Assembly (NCBI RefSeq): GCF_000720765.1
Contig: NZ_JODC01000011.1
Location: 248,001 to 312,000, forward strand
Direction of reading: 5' to 3'
Origin: Streptomyces sp. NRRL S-646
GTDB lineage: Bacteria; Actinomycetota; Actinomycetes; Streptomycetales; Streptomycetaceae
DNA: 64,000 nt
This document shows positions 18,241-26,541 of this stretch, piece by piece. A model generated the notes under the pieces. It worked only from the letters and a program-made list of their open reading frames with translations, did no database searches and was not told the origin of the DNA. Position 1 is the first letter of the stretch, and the number at the start of each line of letters is the position of its first letter. Made by a program: the position numbers and the translations under genes.

Positions 18241-18302
18241 GGGTTTCTCGCGCCCACGCGGCGGAGCCGCATATCGACACAGCCCCGCGCCCCTTCAGGG
18301 GC
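18241..18302. repeat. Dispersed intergenic repeat, family B (degenerate copy)
   Basis: This stretch contains TTCTCGCGCCCACGCGGCGG, a CACAGCCCCGCGCCCC block and a CCCCTTCAGGGGCGC hairpin, a degenerate copy of the repeat also seen at 34430-34495 and 46201-46260. It overlaps the 3' end of the following gene by a few bases. Confidence 0.5.
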
Positions 18303-19272
18303 GCTTCTGTGAGCGCCAAGCGATGAATAGTGCCGAGGCCAGCGCCGCGCCCCTCACCACCCACGGCCACGTCTCCGCGAGCGCCTCGTTCATGTGGCCC
18401 TGGGCTATGGGGGTGCCCCAGCGGCCGTCGTTTCTGCCCCAGAGCCAGACGAGGCCGGCGGTGACGGCGAGGCCGGGCATGCCGATGACCGCCCACTTCG
18501 ACTCGTTGCGGGTGAGCCGGCGGGAGGCGTAGGCGATGAGCCAGCCGAGCAGCAGGGCGAACCAGTTGCCGAGGATCGCGCCGACGACCAGCAGTCCGGC
18601 GGCGATCAGGAGGAGCGGGTTGCTCCAGCCGCCGGCGGGGAGCGCGAGGCGGCGACGCGGGGCGGGGGCCTCGGGTGCGGCCTCCTCCTCGGCTTCCGGG
18701 GCCTGCTCGACGGCCGGTGGCGGTTCCTTCTCGGGTTCCTTCGGGCGCGGCGGCCTGAGCAGGTCCGGGATCTCCACGCCGCCGGTGAATCCGGGGACGC
18801 TTTCGCCGAAGGGGGTGCTGTCGACCCGCCACCAGTCGGGCTGGGTCGCGCTGTTGCCGAGTTCCTCGGCGCTCGCCATGTGCGGTGGGGAGGGGGCGTC
18901 GAAGGGCTTCGCGGGCTGGGCCGGCTGGGCGGGGCGTGGGCGCGGTACGACCCGGCGCAGGCTCTTCGGCAGCCGCCTGCTGTCGTCCGGTTCGTCGTCC
19001 CGCTGCACCGGCACATGGGTGGGGGTCGACTGGGGTGCCGAGGCGTTGCTTCCCGCCGCGGCGACGACCTCGTCGGGGGTGCCGAGCCGGGAGAGGATGC
19101 GGCGGACGGCGGCGGGGCTGTCGACGGTGGCCTTCGCCCGGCGGCGGTCGATCTCGCCCCGCAGCTCCGACACCAGGCGCATACGTGCGGCCGACGGCAG
19201 TTGCCGCTGCTGCGCCACGTCGCCGACGCGGCTCAGATACTCGTAGACGACCTTGTCGCTCTCGATACCCAC
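18295..19272 (-). CDS. Integral membrane protein, HAAS-type N-terminus
   Basis: A 325-residue protein. Residues 1-75 resemble HAAS/DUF1700-like domains (YLSRVGDVAQQRQLPSAARM... and RILSRLGTPDEVVAAAG), often found in membrane-associated signalling proteins. A long Pro/Glu-rich linker (about 80-210) follows, then four hydrophobic segments in the C-terminal third. No catalytic motif is visible. It may sense or scaffold at the membrane; function unknown. Confidence 0.8.
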   Translation of the reverse strand: MGIESDKVVYEYLSRVGDVAQQRQLPSAARMRLVSELRGEIDRRRAKATVDSPAAVRRILSRLGTPDEVVAAAGSNASAPQSTPTHVPVQRDDEPDDSRRLPKSLRRVVPRPRPAQPAQPAKPFDAPSPPHMASAEELGNSATQPDWWRVDSTPFGESVPGFTGGVEIPDLLRPPRPKEPEKEPPPAVEQAPEAEEEAAPEAPAPRRRLALPAGGWSNPLLLIAAGLLVVGAILGNWFALLLGWLIAYASRRLTRNESKWAVIGMPGLAVTAGLVWLWGRNDGRWGTPIAQGHMNEALAETWPWVVRGAALASALFIAWRSQKRP

Positions 19273-19345
19273 GAAGTCCCCTTTGGGGTGGGTGCGTTGG
19301 ATTTCCCGTGGTGCTTCCCGTGACGACGGTAGCGCAGGCCGCGGG

Positions 19346-20950
19346 TCACGTCGGACGGCACACCAGCGGGTATCGCGTCTCCGAGCAGGGGCGGTTGCCG
19401 TACGCGCGCAGGACGTCCTTGCCGCCCTGGTCGGTGAGGTAGCGCAGGAAGGCGGCGGCGATGGAGTCGGCGGGCGGTTCGCCGTAGGTGTAGGCGTACT
19501 CGGTCTGCCAGTACGGGTAGGTGCCCTTCTCGACGCCGTCGAGGGTGGGCGGCATGTCGTCGATGCGGAGCTTGACGAGCCGGCCGGAGGGCACGCTGCT
19601 GACCTCGCTGTAGCCGAGGGCGCCCGGGATGGTGGCCGCGCGGTCCAGCAGGTTGTCGGTGCCGTCGGCCTCGCAGACGCCGGGCTTGTTCCGGTCCAGG
19701 GCGGTGCAGTCGTTCACGTCGGCCTCCGGGACGGACCGGCCCTTGAGGAGGCGCTGCTCGAGGGCGTTGCGGGTGCCGGAGTTGCGGTAGCGGTCGACGA
19801 GGTGGACGGGGAGGTCGGCGCCGCCCACCTCGGACCAGTTGGTGATCTTCTTGGCGTAGATGTTCCGGACCTGCTGCAGGGAGAGGTTGCGGACCTTGGC
19901 GTCCGCGTTGACGACGAGCGTGAACAGCGTGTACGCGACCGGGCGCGGCAGGATCTGGGGGTGGTTGCCCTCCGCCGGGCCGTCGGTGAAGGCGATGTGG
20001 TCGCGGAGCCCTTCTTGGCCCGAGATCCCGGCGTCCGCGCCGGTCTTCTCCAGGGCGGCGACGCCGTTCCCGCTGCCCTGGAAGGTGCCGGCGTCGACGG
20101 GGATCTGCACGCCCGTGGCCGCGCACAGCTTGGCGTACTGGTCGGCGGCGGCCTTCACCGCGGGTGCGAAGGCGGTGGAGCCGCCGAGGTGGAGGGTGCC
20201 GCCGACACAGTCCAGCGGGGCGGACTCGTCGCGTACGAACAGGGTCAGGCCCGCCTGGACCATGACGGCCAGGGCCAGCAGGATGATGCCGAACCAGGCC
20301 GGCCGGGACGCGAAGACATGGCTCTCGGTCCTGGCCACCTTGAACCGGAAGAACCGGAGCACCGGGTCGAACCAGCGGCGGCGGCCACCGACGGCACCGC
20401 GGAAGACGGGCTTGGGGAAGGGCTCCCTGCTCTGGTCGTCGGGCCAGCGCTCCAGCACAACCAGCACCTTGTACTCGGCCCGCACCGGGAGCTTCACCTT
20501 CGGCAGCCGGATGACGCCCTGCCGCTGGGGCAGGTGGTTGTCGTGACCGAAGCCGGGGACGGCCTGGTTGTCCCGGATGAAGGAGTCGTGCAGTTCGTCC
20601 TGGCTCAGTTCCGTGACGACCAGGGCCACGACCTGGCGCTCCCGGAACGTGACGCGTATGCCGCACGGGTCGCTGTCGGGGGTGAGGTAGTCGCCCTCCT
20701 CGATGGGGGCGGTGCCGGCGTTCTCGATCCGCAGCAGGACGAAGGAAGGATCCTTCAGGTTGTGGCCGTCCTGCTGCATGTCCCGCAGCACTCCGGCGTA
20801 CGGCGACTGGGTCGCGTCCGCGGCGAGCGTGTCCATCTGCACGCGGTAGCCGAGCCGCTTTCGGCCGACGACGGCGAACTCCCACAGGAACGCGGCGAAC
20901 GGGAAGCCGACGCTGACGAGAGCAACCCACTTGTCGAAGTCGAGGTTCAC
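19346..20950 (-). CDS. Membrane-anchored PstS-like substrate-binding protein
   Basis: A 534-residue protein in three parts. Residues 1-30 contain one membrane segment, residues 35-215 form a cytoplasmic domain with conserved strands (PSFVLLRIENAGTAPI) and a basic end, a second membrane segment follows near 220-240, and residues 250-534 are a PBP_like_2/PstS-type binding domain (HLGGSTAFAPAV, GSGNGVAALEKTGADAGISGQ, KITNWSEVGG, YRNSGTR). The binding domain therefore faces outward and remains tethered. A phosphate-like ligand is inferred from the fold. No pst transporter genes are adjacent. The start is a GTG at 20950. Confidence 0.82.
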   Translation of the reverse strand: MNLDFDKWVALVSVGFPFAAFLWEFAVVGRKRLGYRVQMDTLAADATQSPYAGVLRDMQQDGHNLKDPSFVLLRIENAGTAPIEEGDYLTPDSDPCGIRVTFRERQVVALVVTELSQDELHDSFIRDNQAVPGFGHDNHLPQRQGVIRLPKVKLPVRAEYKVLVVLERWPDDQSREPFPKPVFRGAVGGRRRWFDPVLRFFRFKVARTESHVFASRPAWFGIILLALAVMVQAGLTLFVRDESAPLDCVGGTLHLGGSTAFAPAVKAAADQYAKLCAATGVQIPVDAGTFQGSGNGVAALEKTGADAGISGQEGLRDHIAFTDGPAEGNHPQILPRPVAYTLFTLVVNADAKVRNLSLQQVRNIYAKKITNWSEVGGADLPVHLVDRYRNSGTRNALEQRLLKGRSVPEADVNDCTALDRNKPGVCEADGTDNLLDRAATIPGALGYSEVSSVPSGRLVKLRIDDMPPTLDGVEKGTYPYWQTEYAYTYGEPPADSIAAAFLRYLTDQGGKDVLRAYGNRPCSETRYPLVCRPT

Positions 20951-21110
20951 CCCGGGCCCCCAGTTCCCCCTGTGCCGCCACCCAATGGCCTGTAACCGCC
21001 GCGCAGTTGACAGGGAGCCCAGGGTGACCAGAGGGTGCCGGGTGGAGCCAGGGTTGCCGCAATCATCCGGCTGAAGTTCATCCGGAGGTCAACTGCGAAA
21101 CGTCCCGTTA

Positions 21111-21186
21111 GCCAAACTCAGCCCGTCCGGCGTTTGAGGACGAGGCCTTTCGGGCCGACGGGGGTCTGGGGGCGGAGCCCCCAGGG
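21111..21186. repeat. Dispersed intergenic repeat, family A (copy 3, inverted)
   Basis: In the 265-bp gap between the divergent PstS-like and helicase-related genes, CAGCCCGTCCGGCGTTTGAG, ACGAGGCCTTTCGGGCC and GGGGGCGGAGCCCCC form an inverted copy of the family A repeat. The short hairpin GGGGGCGGAGCCCCC ends 31 bp before the next start codon. Confidence 0.65.
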
Positions 21187-21215
21187 ACGCCAGGCGACCC
21201 GCTACCGTGGGTCGG

Positions 21216-23747
21216 ATGAGCACCCCGGCCGCTCCGCGTTCACTCGCAGAGGCACTGCGCAACAGGGACGACGCCTCCCTGGCGGCACTGCTGCGCGCCC
21301 GTCCCGATCTCATCACGCCCGTCCCCACCGACCTCACCCAGCTGGCGACCCGGGCCGGCACGCGCGCATCGGTCGTGCGGGCGCTGGAGCGGCTGGACCG
21401 TTTCGCGCTGCAGACGGCCGAGGCGCTGGCGGTGGCCGCGGATCCGGCCGGGTACGACGAGCTGCTGGGGCTGATGAGCGGTGACGGCGGCGATCCGGCG
21501 GTCGCCGCGGCGCTCCCCCGGGCCCTGGGCACCCTGCGTGAGCAGGCCCTGGTGTGGGGTGGCGACGACCGGCTGCGGCTGGTGCGGACGGCCCGTGAGC
21601 TGCTCGCGCCGTCGCCGCAGCATCCGTCGCCGACGGGGCTCGGACCCACGGTGCAGGAGGCGACGGCGGGTATGTCGCCGGGCCGGATCCAGGAGCTCGT
21701 CACCGCGGTCGGGCTGCCCTCGACGCACGACTCCGTCTCCGCCGTGGCCTCGCTGACCGCCCTGTACGGCGATCGCGCACGGATGACGGCGCTGCTGGCC
21801 GAGGCGCCCCCGGAGTCCCGGGAGGTGCTGGACCGCCTGGTGTGGGGGCCGCCGTACGGGCAGGTCACGGCCGATCCGGCGCCCCGGCTGCGCTGGCTCC
21901 TGGACCGCGGGCTGCTGCTGCCGACGGCGCCCGGGACCGTCGTACTCCCCCGTGAAGTGGCCCTGCATCTGCGCGGCGGCCGTGCGCATCGTGCCGCCGA
22001 GCCGTTGCCACCCGCCCCGGAGGCGGCGGCCACCCACCGTCCACAGGTTGTGGACACGACGGCGGCCGGGCAGGCCTACACGGCGCTGGCGACCGTGGAG
22101 GAGCTGCTGAAGGACTGGGACGAGGGCGGGCCCACCGTGCTGCGGTCGGGCGGTCTCAGCGTGCGCGACCTCAAGCGCACCGCGGTCGCGCTCGACGTGT
22201 CCGAGCCCGTCGCCGCCTTCTGGGTCGAGCTTGCGTACGCGGCGGGGCTGCTGGCGTCCGACGGGGAGGCCGACGAGCGGTATGCGGCGACCCCGGCCTA
22301 CGACGAGTGGCTGGAGCTGCCGGCCGCCGAGCGCTGGGCGCAGCTGGCGCAGGCGTGGCTGACGGCGACGCGGACCGCGGGCGTCGTCGGGGGGCGGGAC
22401 GTGAAGGAACGCACCTTGTCGGCGCTCGGACCGGGCCTCGACCGCTCCGCGGCCCCGGAGGTACGGCACCGGGTGCTGAGCCTGCTGGCCGGACTGCCGG
22501 AGGGTGCCTCCCCGTCCGCCGAGTCCGTCCTCGCCCGGCTGCGCTGGGAACGGCCCTTGCGCGGCCCCCAGCAGAGCGACGACCTGCGTGGACGGCTCGC
22601 CACCTGGGCGCTGTCGGAGGCGGAGATGCTGGGCGTGACGGGGCGGGGCGCGCTGTCGGCGCACGGCAGGGCGCTGCTCGGGGCGCCCGCGCCCGCCCCT
22701 TCACCTGCGCCGAAGGACGCCGAACCCGCCCAGGAGGGCCCCGGCGACAAGCTCCCCGTCCATCACGTGCCGGTCGCCCTGGAACCCCTCTCCCCCACCG
22801 AACAGGCCACCGCCTCCGCCGCGGCCGTCCGTCTCCTCGCCCCTCTCCTCCCCGAACCGCTGGACCACGTCCTGCTCCAGGCGGACCTGACGGCGGTGGC
22901 CCCCGGCCCGTTGAAGCGCCCGCTGGCCGACACGCTGAACGTGCTGGCGGACGTGGAGTCGAAGGGCGGGGCCACGGTCTACCGCTTCACACCGGGTTCG
23001 GTGCGGCGCGCCCTGGACGCGGGCCGTACAGCCACCGACCTGCATGCGTTCCTGACCGCGCACTCCCGCACCCCCGTCCCGCAGCCGCTGACGTATCTGA
23101 TCGACGACGTGGCCCGCAAACACGGGCATCTGCGGGTGGGCGCGGCCTCGGCGTACGTGCGCTGCGACGACGACACGCTGCTCAACGAGATCATGGCCGA
23201 CAAGCGCGCCGCGGCCCTGCGCCTGCGCCGCCTCGCCCCCACCGTCCTCGCCACCCAGGCCGACCCCGCGACCCTCCTCGACGGTCTGCGCGCGATGGGC
23301 TTCGCACCGGCCGCCGAGTCGGCGGAGGGAGACGTCCTGATCAGCCGCGCCGACGCCTACCGCACCCCGCCCCGCACCGCCCCCGAGCCGGTCCCGGACG
23401 GTCCGCCGACCCCCGACACCACACTCCTGGCAGCGGCGATCCGCGCGATCCGGGCCGGCGACCTGGCCTCCACGACCCCCCGCAAGCAGACCGCGTCGGC
23501 CACTCCGAGCGGCGACCTCCCCCGCACCACCTCCGCCGAGACCCTCGCCACCATGCAGGCCGCCGTCCTCACCGGCGAGGCCCTGTGGATCGGCTACGTC
23601 AACGCCGAGGGCGCCGCCAGCCAGCGCGTCATCGCCCCGATCCGCGTCGAGGGCGGCTTCGTGACGGCGTACGACCACACGGCGGACGAGGTGCGGACGT
23701 ATCCGCTGCACCGGGTCACCGGGGTCGCCGAGCTCGCGGAAGACTGA
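21216..23747 (+). CDS. Helicase-associated domain protein (Helicase_C_3 type)
   Basis: An 843-residue protein of the family usually found next to XPB helicase in actinobacteria. The amino-terminal half is built of helical repeats (LAEALRNRDDASLAALLRARPDL; VRALERLDRFALQTAEALAV), and the C-terminal half contains the XPB/Ssl2-like conserved segment with LTYLIDDVARKHGHLRVGAASAYVRCDD. No Walker A or DEAD-type box is visible, so it is probably not a helicase itself. The C-terminal ALWIGYVNAEGAASQRVIAP stretch resembles WYL-like ligand modules. It is followed after 146 bp by xpb in the same direction, suggesting a joint repair role. Confidence 0.85.
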   Translation: MSTPAAPRSLAEALRNRDDASLAALLRARPDLITPVPTDLTQLATRAGTRASVVRALERLDRFALQTAEALAVAADPAGYDELLGLMSGDGGDPAVAAALPRALGTLREQALVWGGDDRLRLVRTARELLAPSPQHPSPTGLGPTVQEATAGMSPGRIQELVTAVGLPSTHDSVSAVASLTALYGDRARMTALLAEAPPESREVLDRLVWGPPYGQVTADPAPRLRWLLDRGLLLPTAPGTVVLPREVALHLRGGRAHRAAEPLPPAPEAAATHRPQVVDTTAAGQAYTALATVEELLKDWDEGGPTVLRSGGLSVRDLKRTAVALDVSEPVAAFWVELAYAAGLLASDGEADERYAATPAYDEWLELPAAERWAQLAQAWLTATRTAGVVGGRDVKERTLSALGPGLDRSAAPEVRHRVLSLLAGLPEGASPSAESVLARLRWERPLRGPQQSDDLRGRLATWALSEAEMLGVTGRGALSAHGRALLGAPAPAPSPAPKDAEPAQEGPGDKLPVHHVPVALEPLSPTEQATASAAAVRLLAPLLPEPLDHVLLQADLTAVAPGPLKRPLADTLNVLADVESKGGATVYRFTPGSVRRALDAGRTATDLHAFLTAHSRTPVPQPLTYLIDDVARKHGHLRVGAASAYVRCDDDTLLNEIMADKRAAALRLRRLAPTVLATQADPATLLDGLRAMGFAPAAESAEGDVLISRADAYRTPPRTAPEPVPDGPPTPDTTLLAAAIRAIRAGDLASTTPRKQTASATPSGDLPRTTSAETLATMQAAVLTGEALWIGYVNAEGAASQRVIAPIRVEGGFVTAYDHTADEVRTYPLHRVTGVAELAED

Positions 23748-23893
23748 CCACGGCCGGACTCGACCGTCCGTGACCGGCCGCGGCCGGGCATTGCTGATTC
23801 ACGACCGCCCGTGATCATCCGTGGATGCGGCACACTGGACGTTTGGCCGAGACGTTTGGCCAAGACGTCCGGCCCACGGAAAGGGTGCCCCGC

Positions 23894-25537
23894 GTGAATG
23901 GTCCACTCATCGTCCAGTCCGACAAGACCCTGCTCCTCGAGGTCGACCACGAGCAGGCCGGCGAGTGCCGTCGGGCCATCGCGGTGTTCGCGGAGCTGGA
24001 GCGGGCACCCGAGCACATTCACACGTACCGGGTGACGCCGCTGGGGCTGTGGAACGCGCGGGCGGCCGGGCACGACGCCGAGCAGGTCGTGGACGCGCTG
24101 GTGACGTACAGCCGCTATCCCGTGCCGCATGCCCTGCTGGTCGACATCGCCGACACGATGGACCGGTACGGCAGGCTGACGCTCTCCAAGCACCCCACGC
24201 ACGGGCTGGTGCTCACCACCACCGACCGGCCGGTGCTGGAGGAGATCCTGCGGTCGAAGCGGGTCGCTCCGCTGGTCGGGGCGCGGATCGACCCGGACAC
24301 CGTCGCCGTGCATCCGTCCGAGCGCGGGCAGATCAAGCAGACGCTGCTGAAGCTGGGCTGGCCCGCCGAGGACCTCGCGGGATACGTCGACGGCGAGGCG
24401 CACCCGATCGAGCTGAACGAGGACGGCTGGGCGCTGCGGCCGTACCAGAAGCAGGCCGTGGAGAACTTCTGGCACGGCGGCTCCGGGGTCGTCGTCCTGC
24501 CCTGTGGGGCGGGCAAGACGCTCGTCGGCGCCGGGTCCATGGCGCAGGCGAAGTCGACGACCCTGATCCTCGTCACCAACACCGTCTCGGCGCGGCAGTG
24601 GAAGCACGAGCTCGTGAAGCGCACGAGTCTCACCGAGGACGAGATCGGTGAGTACAGCGGTACGCGCAAGGAGATCCGGCCGGTCACCATCGCCACGTAC
24701 CAGGTGCTGACCACCAGGCGGAAGGGCATCTACCCGCACCTCGAACTCTTCGACTCCCGCGACTGGGGGCTGATCGTCTACGACGAGGTGCATCTGCTGC
24801 CCGCGCCGGTCTTCAAGTTCACTGCGGATCTGCAGGCCCGGCGGCGGCTGGGTCTGACCGCGACCCTCGTACGCGAGGACGGACGCGAGTCGGACGTGTT
24901 CTCGCTGATCGGCCCCAAGCGGTTCGACGCGCCGTGGAAGGAGATCGAGGCGCAGGGGTACATCGCGCCCGCCGACTGTGTGGAGGTCCGGGTCAACCTG
25001 ACCGACTCCGAGCGGCTCGCCTACGCCACCGCCGAGCAGGAGGAGAAGTACCGCTACTGCGCGACGACGGAGACGAAGCGGAAGGTCACCGAGGCGCTCG
25101 TCCGCCGTTTCGCGGGCCAGCAGATCCTTGTCATCGGGCAGTACATCGACCAACTCGACGAGCTGGGCGAGCACTTGAACGCGCCCGTCATCAAGGGCGA
25201 GACCTCCAACGCCCAGCGCGAGAAGCTCTTCGACGCCTTCCGGGAGGGCGAGATCAGCGTCCTCGTCGTCTCCAAGGTCGCGAACTTCTCCATCGACCTG
25301 CCCGAGGCGACCGTCGCCATCCAGGTGTCGGGCACCTTCGGATCACGGCAGGAGGAGGCCCAGCGGCTCGGACGGGTACTGCGCCCCAAGGCCGACGGCC
25401 ACCAGGCGCACTTCTACTCGGTCGTCGCCCGCGACACCCTCGACCAGGACTTCGCCGCCCACCGCCAGCGCTTCCTGGCGGAACAGGGCTACGCATACCG
25501 GATCGTGGACGCGGACGAGATCCTGGCGGAGGGCTGA
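23894..25537 (+). CDS. xpb: DNA repair helicase XPB
   Basis: A 547-residue superfamily 2 helicase. The amino-terminal segment LIVQSDKTLLLEVDHEQAG is typical of actinobacterial XPB. Motifs visible in order: LRPYQKQAVENF (Q-like), PCGAGKT (Walker A), YDEVHLL (motif II, DEVH), GLTATLVREDGRE (motif III with the RED motif of XPB), and QEEAQRLGRVLRPK (motif VI). It probably opens DNA 3'-5' during repair. The GTG at 23894 gives the amino terminus shared by relatives. It pairs with the upstream helicase-associated gene. Confidence 0.92.
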   Translation: MNGPLIVQSDKTLLLEVDHEQAGECRRAIAVFAELERAPEHIHTYRVTPLGLWNARAAGHDAEQVVDALVTYSRYPVPHALLVDIADTMDRYGRLTLSKHPTHGLVLTTTDRPVLEEILRSKRVAPLVGARIDPDTVAVHPSERGQIKQTLLKLGWPAEDLAGYVDGEAHPIELNEDGWALRPYQKQAVENFWHGGSGVVVLPCGAGKTLVGAGSMAQAKSTTLILVTNTVSARQWKHELVKRTSLTEDEIGEYSGTRKEIRPVTIATYQVLTTRRKGIYPHLELFDSRDWGLIVYDEVHLLPAPVFKFTADLQARRRLGLTATLVREDGRESDVFSLIGPKRFDAPWKEIEAQGYIAPADCVEVRVNLTDSERLAYATAEQEEKYRYCATTETKRKVTEALVRRFAGQQILVIGQYIDQLDELGEHLNAPVIKGETSNAQREKLFDAFREGEISVLVVSKVANFSIDLPEATVAIQVSGTFGSRQEEAQRLGRVLRPKADGHQAHFYSVVARDTLDQDFAAHRQRFLAEQGYAYRIVDADEILAEG

Positions 25538-25547
25538 GCCGGGCCGG

Positions 25548-25928
25548 TCAGGGCGCGGGCAGCGTGAACACCATCAGCAGGACGAACAGCGACGGCAGCA
25601 GCGAGGCGACCGCGGCGCCTGCGCGCCAGGGCAGCCAGCGCAGCCGCCAGGGGAGCAGCCACGCGGTGACGAGGGCAGCGAGCGTGGGCAGGGTGCCGTA
25701 GGAGAGCGTGCCGTGGATCACGGACAGCCGGGAGTTGAGCGCCGCAGAGCAGTGGTCGGGGCCGCAGGCGTCGGTCGCCATCGCGGAGAGCCCGCCGAAG
25801 AGCAGCGCGGCGGGGCCGAGGAACATCAGGAGCACGGTCGCGACGAGGGGTGCCACCCAGGCCCGGCGGTCCGGCTCTGCGCTGCCGGAGGGGCTCGTGG
25901 GCTGTGCCGCGGTGTGCTGTGTCGTCAT
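25548..25928 (-). CDS. Small membrane protein
   Basis: A 126-residue protein with three hydrophobic segments: about residues 25-47, a region around 70-90, and 100-123, separated by a loop with two cysteines (DACGPDHCS). No family function is recognised. It converges on xpb with only 10 bp between the stop codons. Confidence 0.7.
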   Translation of the reverse strand: MTTQHTAAQPTSPSGSAEPDRRAWVAPLVATVLLMFLGPAALLFGGLSAMATDACGPDHCSAALNSRLSVIHGTLSYGTLPTLAALVTAWLLPWRLRWLPWRAGAAVASLLPSLFVLLMVFTLPAP

Positions 25929-26026
25929 ACGGGCAGTGAAGCGGTCCGGCAGGGGCCGGGACACCGGTGCGGGTACTCATCCGGCGTTTGATCGCGTACT
26001 CAGGCCGGGGACCTGATCGGCGACGG

Positions 26027-26212
26027 CTACCTACGGCGTACGCCCGCTTCCTCGCCGTACTCACCGAGGACGACCACGTCGAAGACCGCGCCCGCGAACA
26101 CCTTCATGGCGCGCAGGGCGTCGCCGAGGCGGTGGCGGTGGCTGCCGAGGACGGGGGTGGCGCCGGGCGGGCCCGGCCGGCCGGGGGCTGGGGTGAAGGT
26201 TGCTGCGCTCAT
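26027..26212 (-). CDS. Small hypothetical protein
   Basis: A possible 61-residue protein beginning MSAATFTPAPGRPG, with a Pro/Gly-rich start and a hydrophobic C-terminal half (DALRAMKVFAGAVFDVVVLGEYG). There is no good ribosome site at the ATG (26212). Codon usage fits the neighbours, but on its own evidence this is a weak call. Confidence 0.4.
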   Translation of the reverse strand: MSAATFTPAPGRPGPPGATPVLGSHRHRLGDALRAMKVFAGAVFDVVVLGEYGEEAGVRRR

Positions 26213-26541
26213 GTATCCATGGTGGATCGGCAGGCATAAAGAGGGCATCGGCCTGCGGACCGAACCTCCTCCCTCACCGCGTACGACTCCGGTCGTGGCC
26301 CTCCCCCTCTGGTATTACGGGGAGATCCCCTAGGGGGTCCTGAGAGGGAGAGCAGGGGAGGACGGGCGGAGGACAGGGGACAGGGGACAGGGGACAGGGG
26401 AGGAAAAATCGTTGGCGTCCGTCTTCCCCGTTCACCTAGAATCTCCGCTCTTGCCCGCCTCCCTCCACGGAGCGCCGCCGCCCGGACGGAAACCGGTCGG
26501 CATCTCGCAGCCCAGCCCGCAGCACCTTCGGAGGCACCCCC
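26213..26541. other. Intergenic region with promoter and 7-bp tandem repeat
   Basis: The 329 bp upstream of the HelD-like gene contains GGGGAGATCCCC followed by CTAGGGGGTC near 26321-26339, four tandem copies of ACAGGGG at 26373-26400, and the ribosome site GGAGG at 26530-26534. No gene is seen. Confidence 0.5.

Noticed and set aside
26321..26339. Rifamycin-associated element upstream of the HelR-like gene
   Set aside because: The GGGGAGATCCCC palindrome is present, but it does not match the inverted repeat I remember for that element well enough to claim it.
26373..26400. Possible CRISPR-like or direct-repeat array
   Set aside because: The units are 7 bp, contiguous and without spacers, so this is a simple tandem repeat.
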